From an uncultured Lachnospiraceae bacterium (GTDB lineage: Bacteria; Bacillota; Clostridia; Lachnospirales; Lachnospiraceae), in NCBI GenBank assembly GCA_910585205.1, contig CAJUCC010000066.1, positions 1-45,786 of the forward strand: 45,786 nt of DNA, written 5' to 3'. The position numbers were made by a program, and so were the translations under genes. Of this stretch, positions 8,531 to 17,663 are shown piece by piece (positions within the stretch are counted from its first letter, which is position 1; each line of letters opens with the position of its first letter). Under the pieces are notes generated by a model, which was not told the DNA's origin, did no database searches, and worked only from the letters and a program-made list of their open reading frames with translations.

Positions 8531-9946
8531 TTATCCCTGCCACTGTCCGCTCAACTCCTGATAAAGCCGTTTGGCATAGCTGTCCGTCATCCCGCAGATG
8601 TCATCCGTGACAAGCAGCAGGCGCAGATACAGCTTTTCCGTATCCGGCTTCCCGTCCGCATAAATGTGATACATGGCGCGGTAATTTTCCGAGATCAGCG
8701 CAATCAGCTTTTCCTGTACGGCCGTCTGCCTTTCTTCCGTGTCATAATACAAAACCGCATGGACAAACTCGTCCAGCAAAAAGTTTAATATCTTTTCCGC
8801 GGCAATTTCCAGTTTGAGAATCGGCCGCGACGCAAAGGCATACCGGCATGCAATATCACCCAGTGTCCGCGCCGTCAGCTCCCCGGGCGTTCCCGCCAGC
8901 AGTTCCCGTGTATGCATTCCCGCCATAATGGCCCGGTAATTCCCGGTAAAGCCTGCCGTCGCACTGGCAATCAAATGCCCCTGTACCTGTACGATCCAGT
9001 TCTGTACCGCATATGCCTCCGGCGAGCTCTCCTTCCGCCGCAGTGCCTTCTCATATTTCTCTTCCAGCCGCTGCACAAGCGCCGCAAATTCCGGCGCGTC
9101 ATCGGCCTTGTCCCGGACACGCCGCAGCTCACGCAGTAAATCCGGGAATGACAGGCATCCCTTTTTAAACGCGTCTTCTATGTCCGCCGTCAGATAGGCA
9201 ATATCGTCTGCCGCTTCCAGTATGTACGCAAGCGGATGCCGGTTTTCTTCCGTCCCGAGTGCCTCCTGCACCTGTGCAAAAACATCCCTGTCTGCGTAAA
9301 AATATCCCATCTTCTTTGTTTTGATATTGCCGCTGCCCCTGTCAATCGCCAGAGACGAAACCGGATATTTGATAATTGTCCCCAAAAGCGCCTTGGTCAG
9401 ATTCATGCCGTGTTCGTCGACCAGATAATGGAGTTTTGTCACCAGACGCAGCGCCTGGGTATTGCCTTCAAAGGCATAAAAATCTGCCTGCATCTGTGGC
9501 AGCAAAACTTCTGTCAGCGGCCTGCCGCGATATGAAATCCGTTTCAGATTATCCCGGAACCAGTCCCGGATTACCGTTTCCCCAAAATGCCCGAACGGCG
9601 GATTGCCAATATCGTGCAAAAGCCCCGCGCACTGCAGGATATTGCAAATGTCCGCCCCGTATTCCGGGAGAAATCCCGGATCTTTTATCACGTTTACGAT
9701 GTTCTGCGCAATGTTCTGTCCCAGAGATTTTCCATACGAAGACACTTCCAGCGAATGGGTCAGTCTCGTCCTGATAAAATCACTTCTGTCCAGCGGAAAT
9801 ACCTGCGTCTTATCCTGGAGCCTGCGAAATGACGCGCTCTGTATAATTCTGTGATAGTCTTTCTCAAACTCCGTCCGCAGATCATTCGAACCTTTTCCCC
9901 GATAAGGCCGTATCCTGTCGTCGCACAGAAGCCGCTCCCACTCCAT
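8531..9946 (-). CDS. dgt: Deoxyguanosinetriphosphate triphosphohydrolase-like protein
   Basis: The protein has 471 residues. HD-domain dNTPases of this family cleave dNTPs to nucleoside and triphosphate and help set dNTP pools. The N-terminal region has SFRRLQDKTQVFPL, then RLTHSLEVS (first metal-binding His) and GLLHDIGNPPFGHFGE (HD pair), followed by the helical C-terminal domain. The start ATG has only a weak GGATGAGAG site, but the protein begins as expected (RIRPYRGKG, then the DYHRIIQSASFRRLQ block). It is 38 bases downstream of the NlpC/P60 gene. Some family members limit phage growth; nothing here points to that specifically. Confidence 0.9.
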   Translation of the reverse strand: MEWERLLCDDRIRPYRGKGSNDLRTEFEKDYHRIIQSASFRRLQDKTQVFPLDRSDFIRTRLTHSLEVSSYGKSLGQNIAQNIVNVIKDPGFLPEYGADICNILQCAGLLHDIGNPPFGHFGETVIRDWFRDNLKRISYRGRPLTEVLLPQMQADFYAFEGNTQALRLVTKLHYLVDEHGMNLTKALLGTIIKYPVSSLAIDRGSGNIKTKKMGYFYADRDVFAQVQEALGTEENRHPLAYILEAADDIAYLTADIEDAFKKGCLSFPDLLRELRRVRDKADDAPEFAALVQRLEEKYEKALRRKESSPEAYAVQNWIVQVQGHLIASATAGFTGNYRAIMAGMHTRELLAGTPGELTARTLGDIACRYAFASRPILKLEIAAEKILNFLLDEFVHAVLYYDTEERQTAVQEKLIALISENYRAMYHIYADGKPDTEKLYLRLLLVTDDICGMTDSYAKRLYQELSGQWQG

Positions 9947-9984
9947 CTCTCATCCGTCCTTTCCCTGTCAGCGCAGTCCGCGTG

Positions 9985-11232
9985 CTACAAGACCCTGCGC
10001 ACCGCCAGAATTTCCTTATATGTAGCGGGCGTGATCTTGATTCCCGTTCTCTGTGTGCTGGCGTGGACAATATAGCCGTTGCCGATATACATGCCCACAT
10101 GTCCCGCATAACAGATCAGATCACCCGGCTGCGCATCCGCATACGATACTCCTGTTCCGCAGCTTCTCTGTGACGACGAATTACGCGGGATGGAAATGCC
10201 AAACTCCCGGTATACGGCCTGCGTAAAGCCGGAACAGTCCGCCCCGTTGGTTAGGCTTGTGCCGCCGGGCACATAGGGATTGCCAATAAAGCGGCAGGCA
10301 AACGAAGCGACTTCCTTTCCTTTGGAACTGCCCGATGCACTGTTAATCAGAGACAGTACATCCGCGCTGGCACTGCCCCCGGGCTTGGGCGTAGTCGTGC
10401 CCTTATCGGAATTGTCGGAACCTTTGTCTTTATTATTCTGTTCTTTCTTTTTCCGTTCCGCTTCCTCCCTCGCCTTTCGCTCGGCTTCCTCTTTCGCTCT
10501 CCTGGCTGCTTCTTCCGCTTCGAGCTGCTTGATCTGCGCTGTCTGCTGCTTGATTAACGCCTTATACGCGGCAGCCGACTGCTGAATCTGGGCGATCTGC
10601 ACTTCGTAGTTCTCCGCCTCCGCCCGCTTTGCCTCCAGCGCTTCTTCCAGTGCAGCCTCTTCTTCCTTCAATTCGAATTCTTCCGCTTCCAGTTCGGATT
10701 TTTCTTCTTCCAGCCGTTCTTTCAGATCGGCCACCTGCTGGCGGGTTTCCTGATAGGAGAGCAGCATTTTTCTGTCGTACGCATACAGTTTTTCGATATA
10801 TTCGGCCTTGTTAATCATATCACCGAGGCTTTTGGATTCGAAGAGAAGCTGCGCATAGCTGCTGTTTCCTTTTTCATACATGAATTTGATCCGCATCTTC
10901 ATAGCCTGATACTGCGCCTCTTCTCTGGCTATGGCTTTGTCCAGCTCGTCCTGCGCCTGTACGATTTCCGCTTTCTTATCCTCGATTTCTTCTTCCAGAA
11001 GGCTGATGCTGCCCATCAACTGCACAAGCGTACCGTCCAGTTCATCGATCTCTTCTTCCACCGCATCCTTTTGCCCCTCCAGGCCGTAAACCTGTCCGCT
11101 GATGGCATTCAGCTGGTTTTGTGTATCGGCTAACTGCTGTTTCAGCTCCGGAATCGTGGCCGCATATGCGGGTATGATCTGTGTCAGTCCGATCACCATA
11201 ACCAGCAGCGTACAAAGCGCTCTTTTCTTCAT
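9985..11232 (-). CDS. Secreted coiled-coil NlpC/P60 peptidoglycan hydrolase
   Basis: The product has 415 residues from ATG 11232, chosen over 11274 because a signal peptide starts there (MKKRALCTLLVMVIGL, cleavage near AYA) and GGGTGAG precedes it. Residues about 25-260 form a long, Glu/Lys/Gln-rich coiled coil of the CwlO type. A Ser/Thr/Gly/Pro linker follows, then a C-terminal NlpC/P60 cysteine peptidase from about 300, with catalytic Cys in GADCSGFTQA and His in YAGHVGMYIG, plus IVHAS. Such proteins cut D,L bonds in wall stem peptides and are usually controlled through the coiled coil by an FtsEX-type partner, which is not in this window. Confidence 0.92.
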   Translation of the reverse strand: MKKRALCTLLVMVIGLTQIIPAYAATIPELKQQLADTQNQLNAISGQVYGLEGQKDAVEEEIDELDGTLVQLMGSISLLEEEIEDKKAEIVQAQDELDKAIAREEAQYQAMKMRIKFMYEKGNSSYAQLLFESKSLGDMINKAEYIEKLYAYDRKMLLSYQETRQQVADLKERLEEEKSELEAEEFELKEEEAALEEALEAKRAEAENYEVQIAQIQQSAAAYKALIKQQTAQIKQLEAEEAARRAKEEAERKAREEAERKKKEQNNKDKGSDNSDKGTTTPKPGGSASADVLSLINSASGSSKGKEVASFACRFIGNPYVPGGTSLTNGADCSGFTQAVYREFGISIPRNSSSQRSCGTGVSYADAQPGDLICYAGHVGMYIGNGYIVHASTQRTGIKITPATYKEILAVRRVL

Positions 11233-11309
11233 GTATCTCTCACCCGCCTCCCGGTTCCTGCCATGTCCCCGCACACAGCAGGCTGCGATGCCGTCTGTTT
11301 CACGCGCCC

Positions 11310-12701
11310 TTACAAGTCGCAGTTTTTCACCGTTCTCGGGAAAGGAACCACGTCACGGATATTCCCCATACCCGTCAGATACATCACACAGCGCTCAAAT
11401 CCCAGTCCAAAGCCCGCATGTCTGGCGCTGCCATACTTGCGCAGATCAAGATAAAAATCATAATCCTCTTTTTTCAGCCCCATCTCTTCCATACGCTGTT
11501 CCAGAAGCGCCAGATTGTCCTCCCGCTGGCTGCCGCCGATAATCTCACCGATCCCCGGCACAAGGCAGTCCATGGCCGCAACCGTTTTGCCATCTTCGTT
11601 GAGCTTCATATAAAAGGCTTTGATCTCCTTCGGATAATCGGTCACAAATACCGGCCGCTGAAATTCCTTCTCCGTCAGAAAGCGCTCATGCTCTGTCTGC
11701 AGATCGCATCCCCATGACACTTTATATTCAAATTCATCGTTATGCTGTTCCAGAATGCGGATCGCCTCCGTATAAGTGACACGGGCAAAATCCGACTCCG
11801 CCACATGGCGCAGGCGCTCCAGCAGTCCTTTATCCACAAACTGATGAAAGAAATTCATCTCTTCCGGCGCATGTTCCAGCACATACCGGATAATATATTT
11901 AATCATGCTCTCCGCCAGCATCATATCGTCTTCCAGATCCGCAAAGGCGATTTCCGGCTCGATCATCCAGAATTCCGCCGCATGGCGCGTGGTATTCGAA
12001 TTCTCCGCGCGGAATGTGGGGCCAAACGTATACACATTTCGAAACGCCATGGCAAAGGTCTCGACATTAAGCTGGCCGCTCACCGTCAGATTCGTCTCTT
12101 TGCCGAAAAAGTCCTGACTGTAATCGATGCCGCCCGCTTCCGTCACCGGCAGATGTTCCATATCCAGCGTTGTCACGCGGAACATTTCCCCCGCGCCTTC
12201 GCAGTCGCTTCCCGTAATCAGCGGCGTATGCACATATACAAAACCCCGTTCCTGAAAGAATTGATGAATCGCATAAGCAATCAGCGAACGCACCCGGAAT
12301 ACTGCCTGGAATGTATTCGTACGCGACCGCAGATGTGTGATCGTACGCAGATATTCCAGACTGTGCCGTTTTTTCTGCAGCGGATAATCCGCCGTGGACT
12401 CTCCCTCGATCTCCACGCACTCCGCCTGAATCTCGAACGGCTGCTTTGCCTGCGGCGTCTCAACCAGCGTGCCGGTAACAATCAGCGCGCTGCCGACATT
12501 CAGCCTGCTGATCCGGTCAAAGTTTTCCAGGGCGTCCCCGTATACAATCTGCAGCGTTTCAAAAAAAGTCCCGTCATGAAGTACGATAAACCCGAACGTT
12601 TTGGAATCCCGGATGCTCCTCACCCATCCGCCGACCGTAATCTTTTTCCCGACCCACGCTTCTTGGTTGCGATACAGTTCCTTGATGCTTACCAATTCCA
12701 T
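11310..12701 (-). CDS. asnS: Asparaginyl-tRNA synthetase
   Basis: This 463-residue class II synthetase charges tRNA-Asn. The N-terminal OB-fold anticodon domain (VGGWVRSIRDSKTFGFI) is followed by the catalytic core with motif 2 FRAENSNTTRHAAEFWMIEP and motif 3 GFGLGFERCVMYLTG. The absence of an aspartate-type insertion domain and the ending VVPFPRTVKNCDL fit AsnS rather than AspS. AAAGGAG precedes the start. It lies 12 bases after the FKBP lipoprotein gene, in the same direction. No T-box leader is visible in front of it. Confidence 0.96.
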   Translation of the reverse strand: MELVSIKELYRNQEAWVGKKITVGGWVRSIRDSKTFGFIVLHDGTFFETLQIVYGDALENFDRISRLNVGSALIVTGTLVETPQAKQPFEIQAECVEIEGESTADYPLQKKRHSLEYLRTITHLRSRTNTFQAVFRVRSLIAYAIHQFFQERGFVYVHTPLITGSDCEGAGEMFRVTTLDMEHLPVTEAGGIDYSQDFFGKETNLTVSGQLNVETFAMAFRNVYTFGPTFRAENSNTTRHAAEFWMIEPEIAFADLEDDMMLAESMIKYIIRYVLEHAPEEMNFFHQFVDKGLLERLRHVAESDFARVTYTEAIRILEQHNDEFEYKVSWGCDLQTEHERFLTEKEFQRPVFVTDYPKEIKAFYMKLNEDGKTVAAMDCLVPGIGEIIGGSQREDNLALLEQRMEEMGLKKEDYDFYLDLRKYGSARHAGFGLGFERCVMYLTGMGNIRDVVPFPRTVKNCDL

Positions 12702-12713
12702 TTTTCTTCTCCT

Positions 12714-13787
12714 TTAATATTCCGTAATTACTGCACTGTCACGCATCAGCGCCAGCACCTTTTCACACATCACAAAATCTTCATAGTGGTCAAAACCCAG
12801 ATCCGCCTGCAGTGCAGAAACGCTCTCATAACCGCGGTTTTCCGCAGCCTCCTGCAGATAGGCGTCCACTTCCTCCTGACTGACCGTAATCTGTTCCGCA
12901 TTGGCGATTGCCTGCAGCATAATCGATTCCCGGCATGACGCGGCAGCGCCCTTCCTCGCCTCTTCTTCAAACTTTTCCATCGTGGAACCCTGACTGGTAA
13001 TCAGCACTTCCAGTGTCATCTGGCTGGAAGCGGCTATTTTGGACATATTTTTTACAACGCGGTCATAATACTGATCCACCATCGCTTTGGGCGGTTCCTT
13101 GGGAAACGTACCGCTCTCCATCACCTGTGCGATCAATGCCTCCTCCACATTGCTGTCATATGTGTTCTGCGCCTCTTTTGTCAGAATCTCCTCCACATAT
13201 TTCTCGTACTCTGCCACCGTACTGCATCCGACCCCGAGCGTTTGTACAAAGTCGTCCGTCAGCTCCGGTATCTGCTTGCGCTCGATTTTATTTACCGTCA
13301 CCGTAAATACGACCGGTGCGCCGGACAGATCCGGATTGGGCCGGTACGGGTCGGGGAAATTCAGCGATACGTCCTTTGTCTCTCCCTTGCAGACACCGAC
13401 CACGCCTTCTTCAAAACCCGGAATAAACGTTCCGGATCCGAGTTCCAGAGCAAAGTTCTCGTCGGACCCCCGGTCAAAAGCCACGCCGTCTTGTTTCCCC
13501 ACATAATCAATCGTCACCAGATCGCCCATTTTCGCAGCGCTGCCGTCGGTCACTTCCTCCCACACACTGTTGCTGCTCAGAACATACCCGATATAATTCT
13601 GCTTATAGTCGTCCGTCACTTCCGTCCGCGCGGGAACCGACACCGCAAGTCCCTTATATTCGCCGAGTTTCACATAACGTTCTGTATTTAATTCCGCCAG
13701 AACTGCCGTGTCATCACCACATCCGCTCAAAAATACGGCGGTAAATGCCAGACACAGCAATAACGGCAATGTTCGCTTCATTTTCAT
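12714..13787 (-). CDS. Lipoprotein FKBP-type peptidyl-prolyl isomerase with trigger-factor-like C-terminus
   Basis: The protein has 357 residues; GGAG precedes the ATG. A lipoprotein signal ends in the lipobox LSGC near residue 22, so the mature protein is membrane-anchored outside the cell. Residues about 85-170 are an FKBP domain (GDLVTIDYVGKQDG, LGSGTFIPGFEEGVVG). The following 180 residues are helical and resemble the trigger-factor C-terminal chaperone domain (ELTDDFVQTLG, AYLQEAAENRGYES). The ribosome-binding N domain of true trigger factor is absent. It is probably an extracytoplasmic foldase comparable in role to PrsA; that is inference. Confidence 0.85.
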   Translation of the reverse strand: MKMKRTLPLLLCLAFTAVFLSGCGDDTAVLAELNTERYVKLGEYKGLAVSVPARTEVTDDYKQNYIGYVLSSNSVWEEVTDGSAAKMGDLVTIDYVGKQDGVAFDRGSDENFALELGSGTFIPGFEEGVVGVCKGETKDVSLNFPDPYRPNPDLSGAPVVFTVTVNKIERKQIPELTDDFVQTLGVGCSTVAEYEKYVEEILTKEAQNTYDSNVEEALIAQVMESGTFPKEPPKAMVDQYYDRVVKNMSKIAASSQMTLEVLITSQGSTMEKFEEEARKGAAASCRESIMLQAIANAEQITVSQEEVDAYLQEAAENRGYESVSALQADLGFDHYEDFVMCEKVLALMRDSAVITEY

Positions 13788-13816
13788 ACCATTCTCCTTC
13801 TTTTTGCTGAAATATT

Positions 13817-13845
13817 ATTTTAACATGATTTTCCTGATTTTACAA
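13817..13845 (-). promoter_or_regulatory. Probable sigma-A promoter of the FKBP lipoprotein gene
   Basis: On minus, TTGTAA (13840-13845) and TAAAAT (13817-13822) have a 17-base spacer, upstream of the start at 13787. The -35 overlaps the stop codon of cls. Confidence 0.5.
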
Positions 13846-15315
13846 TAACGGAGACAGCAGACGGCTGATCTGCTCTTTAAAGCGGACGATCAGCGGGCGC
13901 GACGCATACAGCTCTCTGGTAATGCATGTGCACACAGCCAGATCCTTATGAAACGCTTCTACCATTTTTTCCGCTTCCTTTTCGTCGTATACGACCGCAT
14001 TGACCTCAAAATTCAACTTAAAACTGCGAATATCCATATTGGCCGTGCCATAGCACAATACCTCGTCATCCACAATCAGTCCTTTGGCATGCAAAAATCC
14101 GTTGTCATACGTATAGCATTTCGCCCCGGCCGCAACCAGATCCCCGATATACGAGTACGTCGCCCAGTAGACAAACGGATGATCCGGCTTGCAGGGAATC
14201 ATAATATTCACTTCCACACCGGAATACGCCGCGACTATCAGCGCGTGATAGATCGCCTCATCCGGGATAAAATACGGCGTCTGAATATAGATACTCTTTT
14301 CCGCCTTATGAATCAAACGCAGATAATTGTTCCGTACATTCTGCAGATTGGAGTCCGGTCCGCTGGAAACGATCTGAATCTGACTGCTGCCCCGCTTTTC
14401 TTCCGCCATGGTAAAATACCGTTCTTCCGCATCCAGCAGATTTTCCCGCGCCGCATAGTTCCAGTCCAGCGCAAAACGCACATGCAGATTGGAAACCGCC
14501 GCACCTTCGATACGCAGATGCGTGTCACGCCAGTAGCCGAACGCATCGTCCAGCCCGATATATTCCTTTCCGATATTAAAACCGCCCACGTAACCGATAT
14601 TGCCGTCGATTACAACGATTTTTCTGTGATTGCGGTAGTTAATACGCAGATTCAGCGGACCGAGCAGCGGCGGAAAAAAGACTGCCGTACGGATACCGCA
14701 CGCATGCATTTCCCGCCAGCACTTCCGGGAGACAAACCTGCCTCCCATACCGTCGCAGAGAATCCGGATCTCCACGCCCGCCTTTGCCTTTTCCAGCAAA
14801 ACGTCGCGTATCCGCTGAAACAGCACATCGTTTTTTATAATATAATACTGAATGTGGATAAAGGCTCTGGCGTTTCGCATATCCTGCAGCAGTGCGTTAA
14901 ACTTATCGTTTCCGTCCGTAAAAATCCGAAGCCGGTTATTATCCGTCAGCACCGCCCCGGCGCTTTCCAGATTATAATAGATCAGATCGGAATACTTTTT
15001 CAGATTCGGTGACGCCTCCTGCAGCGCCTTCGTGCGAATGCTGGCCTCCTGGCTGCGAATCGCCTCATAAATCCGGTCTTCCAGCTCCTTTGTGTGGAAC
15101 ATCCGGCTCTTATGCATATCGCCGCCGATCAGCAGATAAAAGATAAATCCCACCACGGGAATAAAATACAAAATCAAAAGCCACGTCCATACGGCGGACG
15201 GATTTTTCCGTTGAAAGAAAATGATAACAATTGACAAAATGCAATTGATAATCAGAAGATGCTGGAACGGAAAAACAAAAATGTCCCAGAGCGCTGGCAG
15301 AATACTATCAGTCAT
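13840..15315 (-). CDS. cls: Cardiolipin synthase
   Basis: This 491-residue membrane enzyme joins two phosphatidylglycerol molecules to form cardiolipin. Two N-terminal membrane segments (IFVFPFQHLLIINCILSIVI and WTWLLILYFIPVVGFIFYLL) are followed by two phospholipase D-type motifs: HRKIVVIDGNIGYVGGFN near residue 225 and HAKGLIVDDEVLCYGTANMD near 405. The ATG overlaps the stop codon of the small exported protein gene upstream by eight bases, so translation is probably coupled. Confidence 0.93.
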   Translation of the reverse strand: MTDSILPALWDIFVFPFQHLLIINCILSIVIIFFQRKNPSAVWTWLLILYFIPVVGFIFYLLIGGDMHKSRMFHTKELEDRIYEAIRSQEASIRTKALQEASPNLKKYSDLIYYNLESAGAVLTDNNRLRIFTDGNDKFNALLQDMRNARAFIHIQYYIIKNDVLFQRIRDVLLEKAKAGVEIRILCDGMGGRFVSRKCWREMHACGIRTAVFFPPLLGPLNLRINYRNHRKIVVIDGNIGYVGGFNIGKEYIGLDDAFGYWRDTHLRIEGAAVSNLHVRFALDWNYAARENLLDAEERYFTMAEEKRGSSQIQIVSSGPDSNLQNVRNNYLRLIHKAEKSIYIQTPYFIPDEAIYHALIVAAYSGVEVNIMIPCKPDHPFVYWATYSYIGDLVAAGAKCYTYDNGFLHAKGLIVDDEVLCYGTANMDIRSFKLNFEVNAVVYDEKEAEKMVEAFHKDLAVCTCITRELYASRPLIVRFKEQISRLLSPLL

Positions 15316-15505
15316 GCGAGGAAGCCTCCCTGTTTATCGCCGATGATACGATCGTCTGTTTTCGGTATGTCCGATTGATTGAACAATTCTCCAACTGTAC
15401 ATAATTCCATGCGTGATTTCCGTACGGCGGCGCAGCATTGACGGAAACGGAAAGACCGGCAAAGCAAAGCACTGTCGTCAGAATGATACGCAATCGTTTT
15501 TTCAT
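15308..15505 (-). CDS. Small exported protein coupled to cls
   Basis: The product has 65 residues starting MKKRLRIILTTVLCFAGLSV with a clear signal peptide (probable cleavage after VNA). The mature part is about 43 residues and contains APPYGNHAWNYVQLENCS and a basic tail. AAGGAG precedes ATG 15505. The stop overlaps the cls start (ATGACTGA), which argues that it is a real gene. I do not recognise a family. A promoter at 15573-15601 serves both genes. A link to the membrane or lipid function of cls is only suggested by the coupling. Confidence 0.6.
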   Translation of the reverse strand: MKKRLRIILTTVLCFAGLSVSVNAAPPYGNHAWNYVQLENCSINRTYRKQTIVSSAINREASSHD

Positions 15506-15572
15506 ATCAAACTCCTTCTCTCGTTTTTCTGCTTTGGCAAGTCTGCATGCGGATGGACAACTCACAGATTAT

Positions 15573-15601
15573 ATTATATCTTAAGTAAATTTTCTCTTCA
15601 A
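15573..15601 (-). promoter_or_regulatory. Probable sigma-A promoter of the small protein-cls operon
   Basis: On minus, TTGAAG (15596-15601) and TATAAT (15573-15578) are separated by 17 bases. Confidence 0.55.
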
Positions 15602-15685
15602 TATGCGGCGCACGAATATTCACGCCAAACGTTTGCAGGAACATTCCGTGAACGCTTGAAAGCATACGGCCGCGCAGACTTTCCC

Positions 15686-15714
15686 TTGCTTTCTTCCTCA
15701 TTAAATGGTAAAAT
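15686..15714 (+). promoter_or_regulatory. Probable sigma-A promoter of the 158-aa membrane-anchored protein gene
   Basis: TTGCTT (15686-15691) and TAAAAT (15709-15714) have a 17-base spacer, 35 bases before the GTG start at 15749. Confidence 0.45.
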
Positions 15715-15748
15715 ATCACCATTATCATAATCATACGGGAGGTATATC

Positions 15749-16225
15749 GTGAGTACAGGAACCATTGTCTTATTGTGTATATTAGCAGTTCTTATTATTG
15801 CTGTTGTCGTCCTTTATTTCCTCGGAAAAAAAGCGCAGAAAAAGCAGGCTCAGCAGCAGGCGCAGATTGAAGCGGCCAAACAGGCCGTGTCCATGCTGAT
15901 TATCGATAAAAAGCGAATGCGGATTAAGGAATCCGGTCTGCCGCAGTTTATTATCGATCAGACGCCCAAATATCTCCGCCGTTCCAAGCTTCCGATTGTA
16001 AAGGCAAAAGTCGGACCACAGATCATGTCTCTTGTATGCGATGAGAAGATATTTGACAGTGTACCGGTGAAAAAGGAAGTCAAAGCCATGGTAAGCGGTA
16101 TCTATATCGTAAGCGTACGCGGCCTGCACGGAAAATCGGTTCCGGTGGAACAGCCAAAGAAAAGCTTTTTCAAACGGACACTGGAAAAAGTGCAGGAAAA
16201 GGCAGGCGCAAAACCGGTCAAATAA
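15749..16225 (+). CDS. Conserved-type membrane-anchored basic protein of unknown function
   Basis: The protein has 158 residues and a GTG start, with GGGAGG seven bases upstream. One N-terminal membrane helix (TIVLLCILAVLIIAVVVLYF) is followed by a Lys/Gln/Ala-rich helical stretch, then a compact cytoplasmic domain of about 90 residues (MLIIDKKRMRIKESGLP, VKAKVGPQIMSLVCDEKIF, VKAMVSGIYIVSVRGLHGK) and a basic tail. I do not recognise a named family. It is a single-gene unit with its own promoter and terminator. The layout suggests a membrane-tethered soluble domain. Confidence 0.75.
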   Translation: MSTGTIVLLCILAVLIIAVVVLYFLGKKAQKKQAQQQAQIEAAKQAVSMLIIDKKRMRIKESGLPQFIIDQTPKYLRRSKLPIVKAKVGPQIMSLVCDEKIFDSVPVKKEVKAMVSGIYIVSVRGLHGKSVPVEQPKKSFFKRTLEKVQEKAGAKPVK

Positions 16226-16244
16226 ATGCATCCGAAAAAAGCAG

Positions 16245-16271
16245 AGAAGCGCGTAAATGCGCTTCTTTTTT
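16245..16271 (+). terminator. Terminator after the 158-aa membrane-anchored protein gene
   Basis: AGAAGCGC (16245-16252) pairs with GCGCTTCT (16259-16266) around a six-base loop, then TTTTTT. Confidence 0.85.
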
Positions 16272-16287
16272 GTGAGGTATCTCATAT

Positions 16288-16710
16288 ATGCATCCGAACG
16301 AAAAACTTCTGGCCATAAGAGAATACATCCCGGCAGACTGTTCCCAAATCACAGATCTTTTTTATCAGACGGTCCATTCGGTGAATGCGGCGGATTATAC
16401 CAAAGAACAACTGGACGCATGGGCACCCGTCGCGGCAGACCGGGAAAAATGGAATCGATCGCTGCTGGCGCATTACAGCCTCGTGGCCGTGCACGGCGAA
16501 ACGATCGTCGGATTTGGCGATATAGCGGAAACCGGGTATCTGGACAGGCTCTATGTTCATAAAGACCATCAGCGTCAGGGAATTGCAACGGCGATATGCC
16601 ACCGTCTGGAACGGATTACGGCTCAGCGCAATATATCCGTTCACGCCTCGATCACGGCAAAGCCCTTTTTTGAAAACAGGGGATACCATATCGTAAAAAA
16701 CAGCAGGTGA
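16288..16710 (+). CDS. GNAT family N-acetyltransferase
   Basis: The protein has 140 residues. Acetyl-CoA-dependent GNAT fold: IREYIPADCSQITDLFYQTV at the N-terminus, strand VAVHGETIVGFGDI, the pyrophosphate-binding motif A LYVHKDHQRQGIATAI near residue 90, and FFENRGYHIV at the end. The sequence resembles the YafP-type branch, but the acceptor cannot be predicted. There is no strong ribosome binding site, and the T-rich tail of the preceding terminator lies just upstream, so expression may be low or rely on readthrough. It is convergent with the RmlD-like gene. Confidence 0.85.
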   Translation: MHPNEKLLAIREYIPADCSQITDLFYQTVHSVNAADYTKEQLDAWAPVAADREKWNRSLLAHYSLVAVHGETIVGFGDIAETGYLDRLYVHKDHQRQGIATAICHRLERITAQRNISVHASITAKPFFENRGYHIVKNSR

Positions 16711-16751
16711 AACGCCATGGCATCTGTCTCATCAATTATTGGATGGAAAAA

Positions 16752-17612
16752 TCAATGCGGTAACTGCCGTCCGCTCCTGACCAGCGCTTCCACCGTTGCC
16801 GAAAACGCAATTCCGTTATTTTGCAGCTTTTGGGGGTTCATACAGAGATTTCTGGGATTCTCCGCAAACGCTTCTTCATTTTTTCCGAGTCTTTCCGTAT
16901 CCCAACCGAGTTCTGTGAACATCGTCAGAACCGTCTCATACATATTTTTGTCATTGGGAGAGCCATAATTGTAGATCCCGCCCGGTAATTCCCACGCCTT
17001 CTCAAGATTCCGAACGGCCTCGTTGACGTCGGTTATCCCGCGCATATCATTGACCGGATACCGCAAAATACCGGTTGTCCGCAGACCGGAATGCAATGTG
17101 CGAAAAAAATCGCTGTGCTCCCGGGGACTGACGGTTTCGGTGTCATACATCCACGACAGCCGCAGGGCAACGCAGTCCGGGTTCCGTTCCAGGCATTCTT
17201 CCTCTGCCGCTTTCTTCTGTTTTCCATATACGTTCCAGGGATTGACGTTTTCCGCTTCGCAATGCGGCTCCCGTCGTGCGCTGCCGGAATAAACCTGATC
17301 GGAACTGCAGAGCAGGCATTTTGCGTGATACGCCACGGACGCCGCCGCCATATTTCTGCTTCCGTCCACATTGATTTTCCATGAACGGGCCGGCTCTTTC
17401 TCACACAGCGCCGTATCGGAAACCGCGGCACTGTGTATGACAATATCCGGTCTGTACTCCCGAAATATCGTATCCACCTGCTGCGCATCGGTAATATCCA
17501 GTTCCGAACGGGCCGGCGCATATATATCATATTTTCCGCTGTAATATTTCCTGATCCTGCCGCCGAAAAAACCGGAGGCGCCCGTTATCAGTAATCGTCT
17601 CATCGTCCCCAT
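16752..17612 (-). CDS. RmlD-like NAD-dependent sugar nucleotide reductase/epimerase
   Basis: The protein has 286 residues. Extended short-chain dehydrogenase fold: LLITGASGFFGGRIR for NAD(P) binding, DIVIHSAAVSDTALCE, and the catalytic pair in NVYGKQK (Tyr-x-x-x-Lys). The closest resemblance is to dTDP-4-dehydrorhamnose reductase, but no other rhamnose gene is near, so the substrate is open. The start could be ATG 17612 or ATG 17603; neither has a strong binding site. It is the last gene of the minus-strand run from ispE. Confidence 0.8.
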   Translation of the reverse strand: MGTMRRLLITGASGFFGGRIRKYYSGKYDIYAPARSELDITDAQQVDTIFREYRPDIVIHSAAVSDTALCEKEPARSWKINVDGSRNMAAASVAYHAKCLLCSSDQVYSGSARREPHCEAENVNPWNVYGKQKKAAEEECLERNPDCVALRLSWMYDTETVSPREHSDFFRTLHSGLRTTGILRYPVNDMRGITDVNEAVRNLEKAWELPGGIYNYGSPNDKNMYETVLTMFTELGWDTERLGKNEEAFAENPRNLCMNPQKLQNNGIAFSATVEALVRSGRQLPH

Positions 17613-17663
17613 ATATCCGTCTGTCCTGTTATTGTGCCGTCAGCAGACCTGTTCCCGTATGTT

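Noticed and set aside
16226..16298. Repeated ATGCATCCGAA near 16226 and 16286
   Set aside because: Only two short copies; one lies across the stop of one gene and the other at the start of the next. Probably chance or a small duplication without function.
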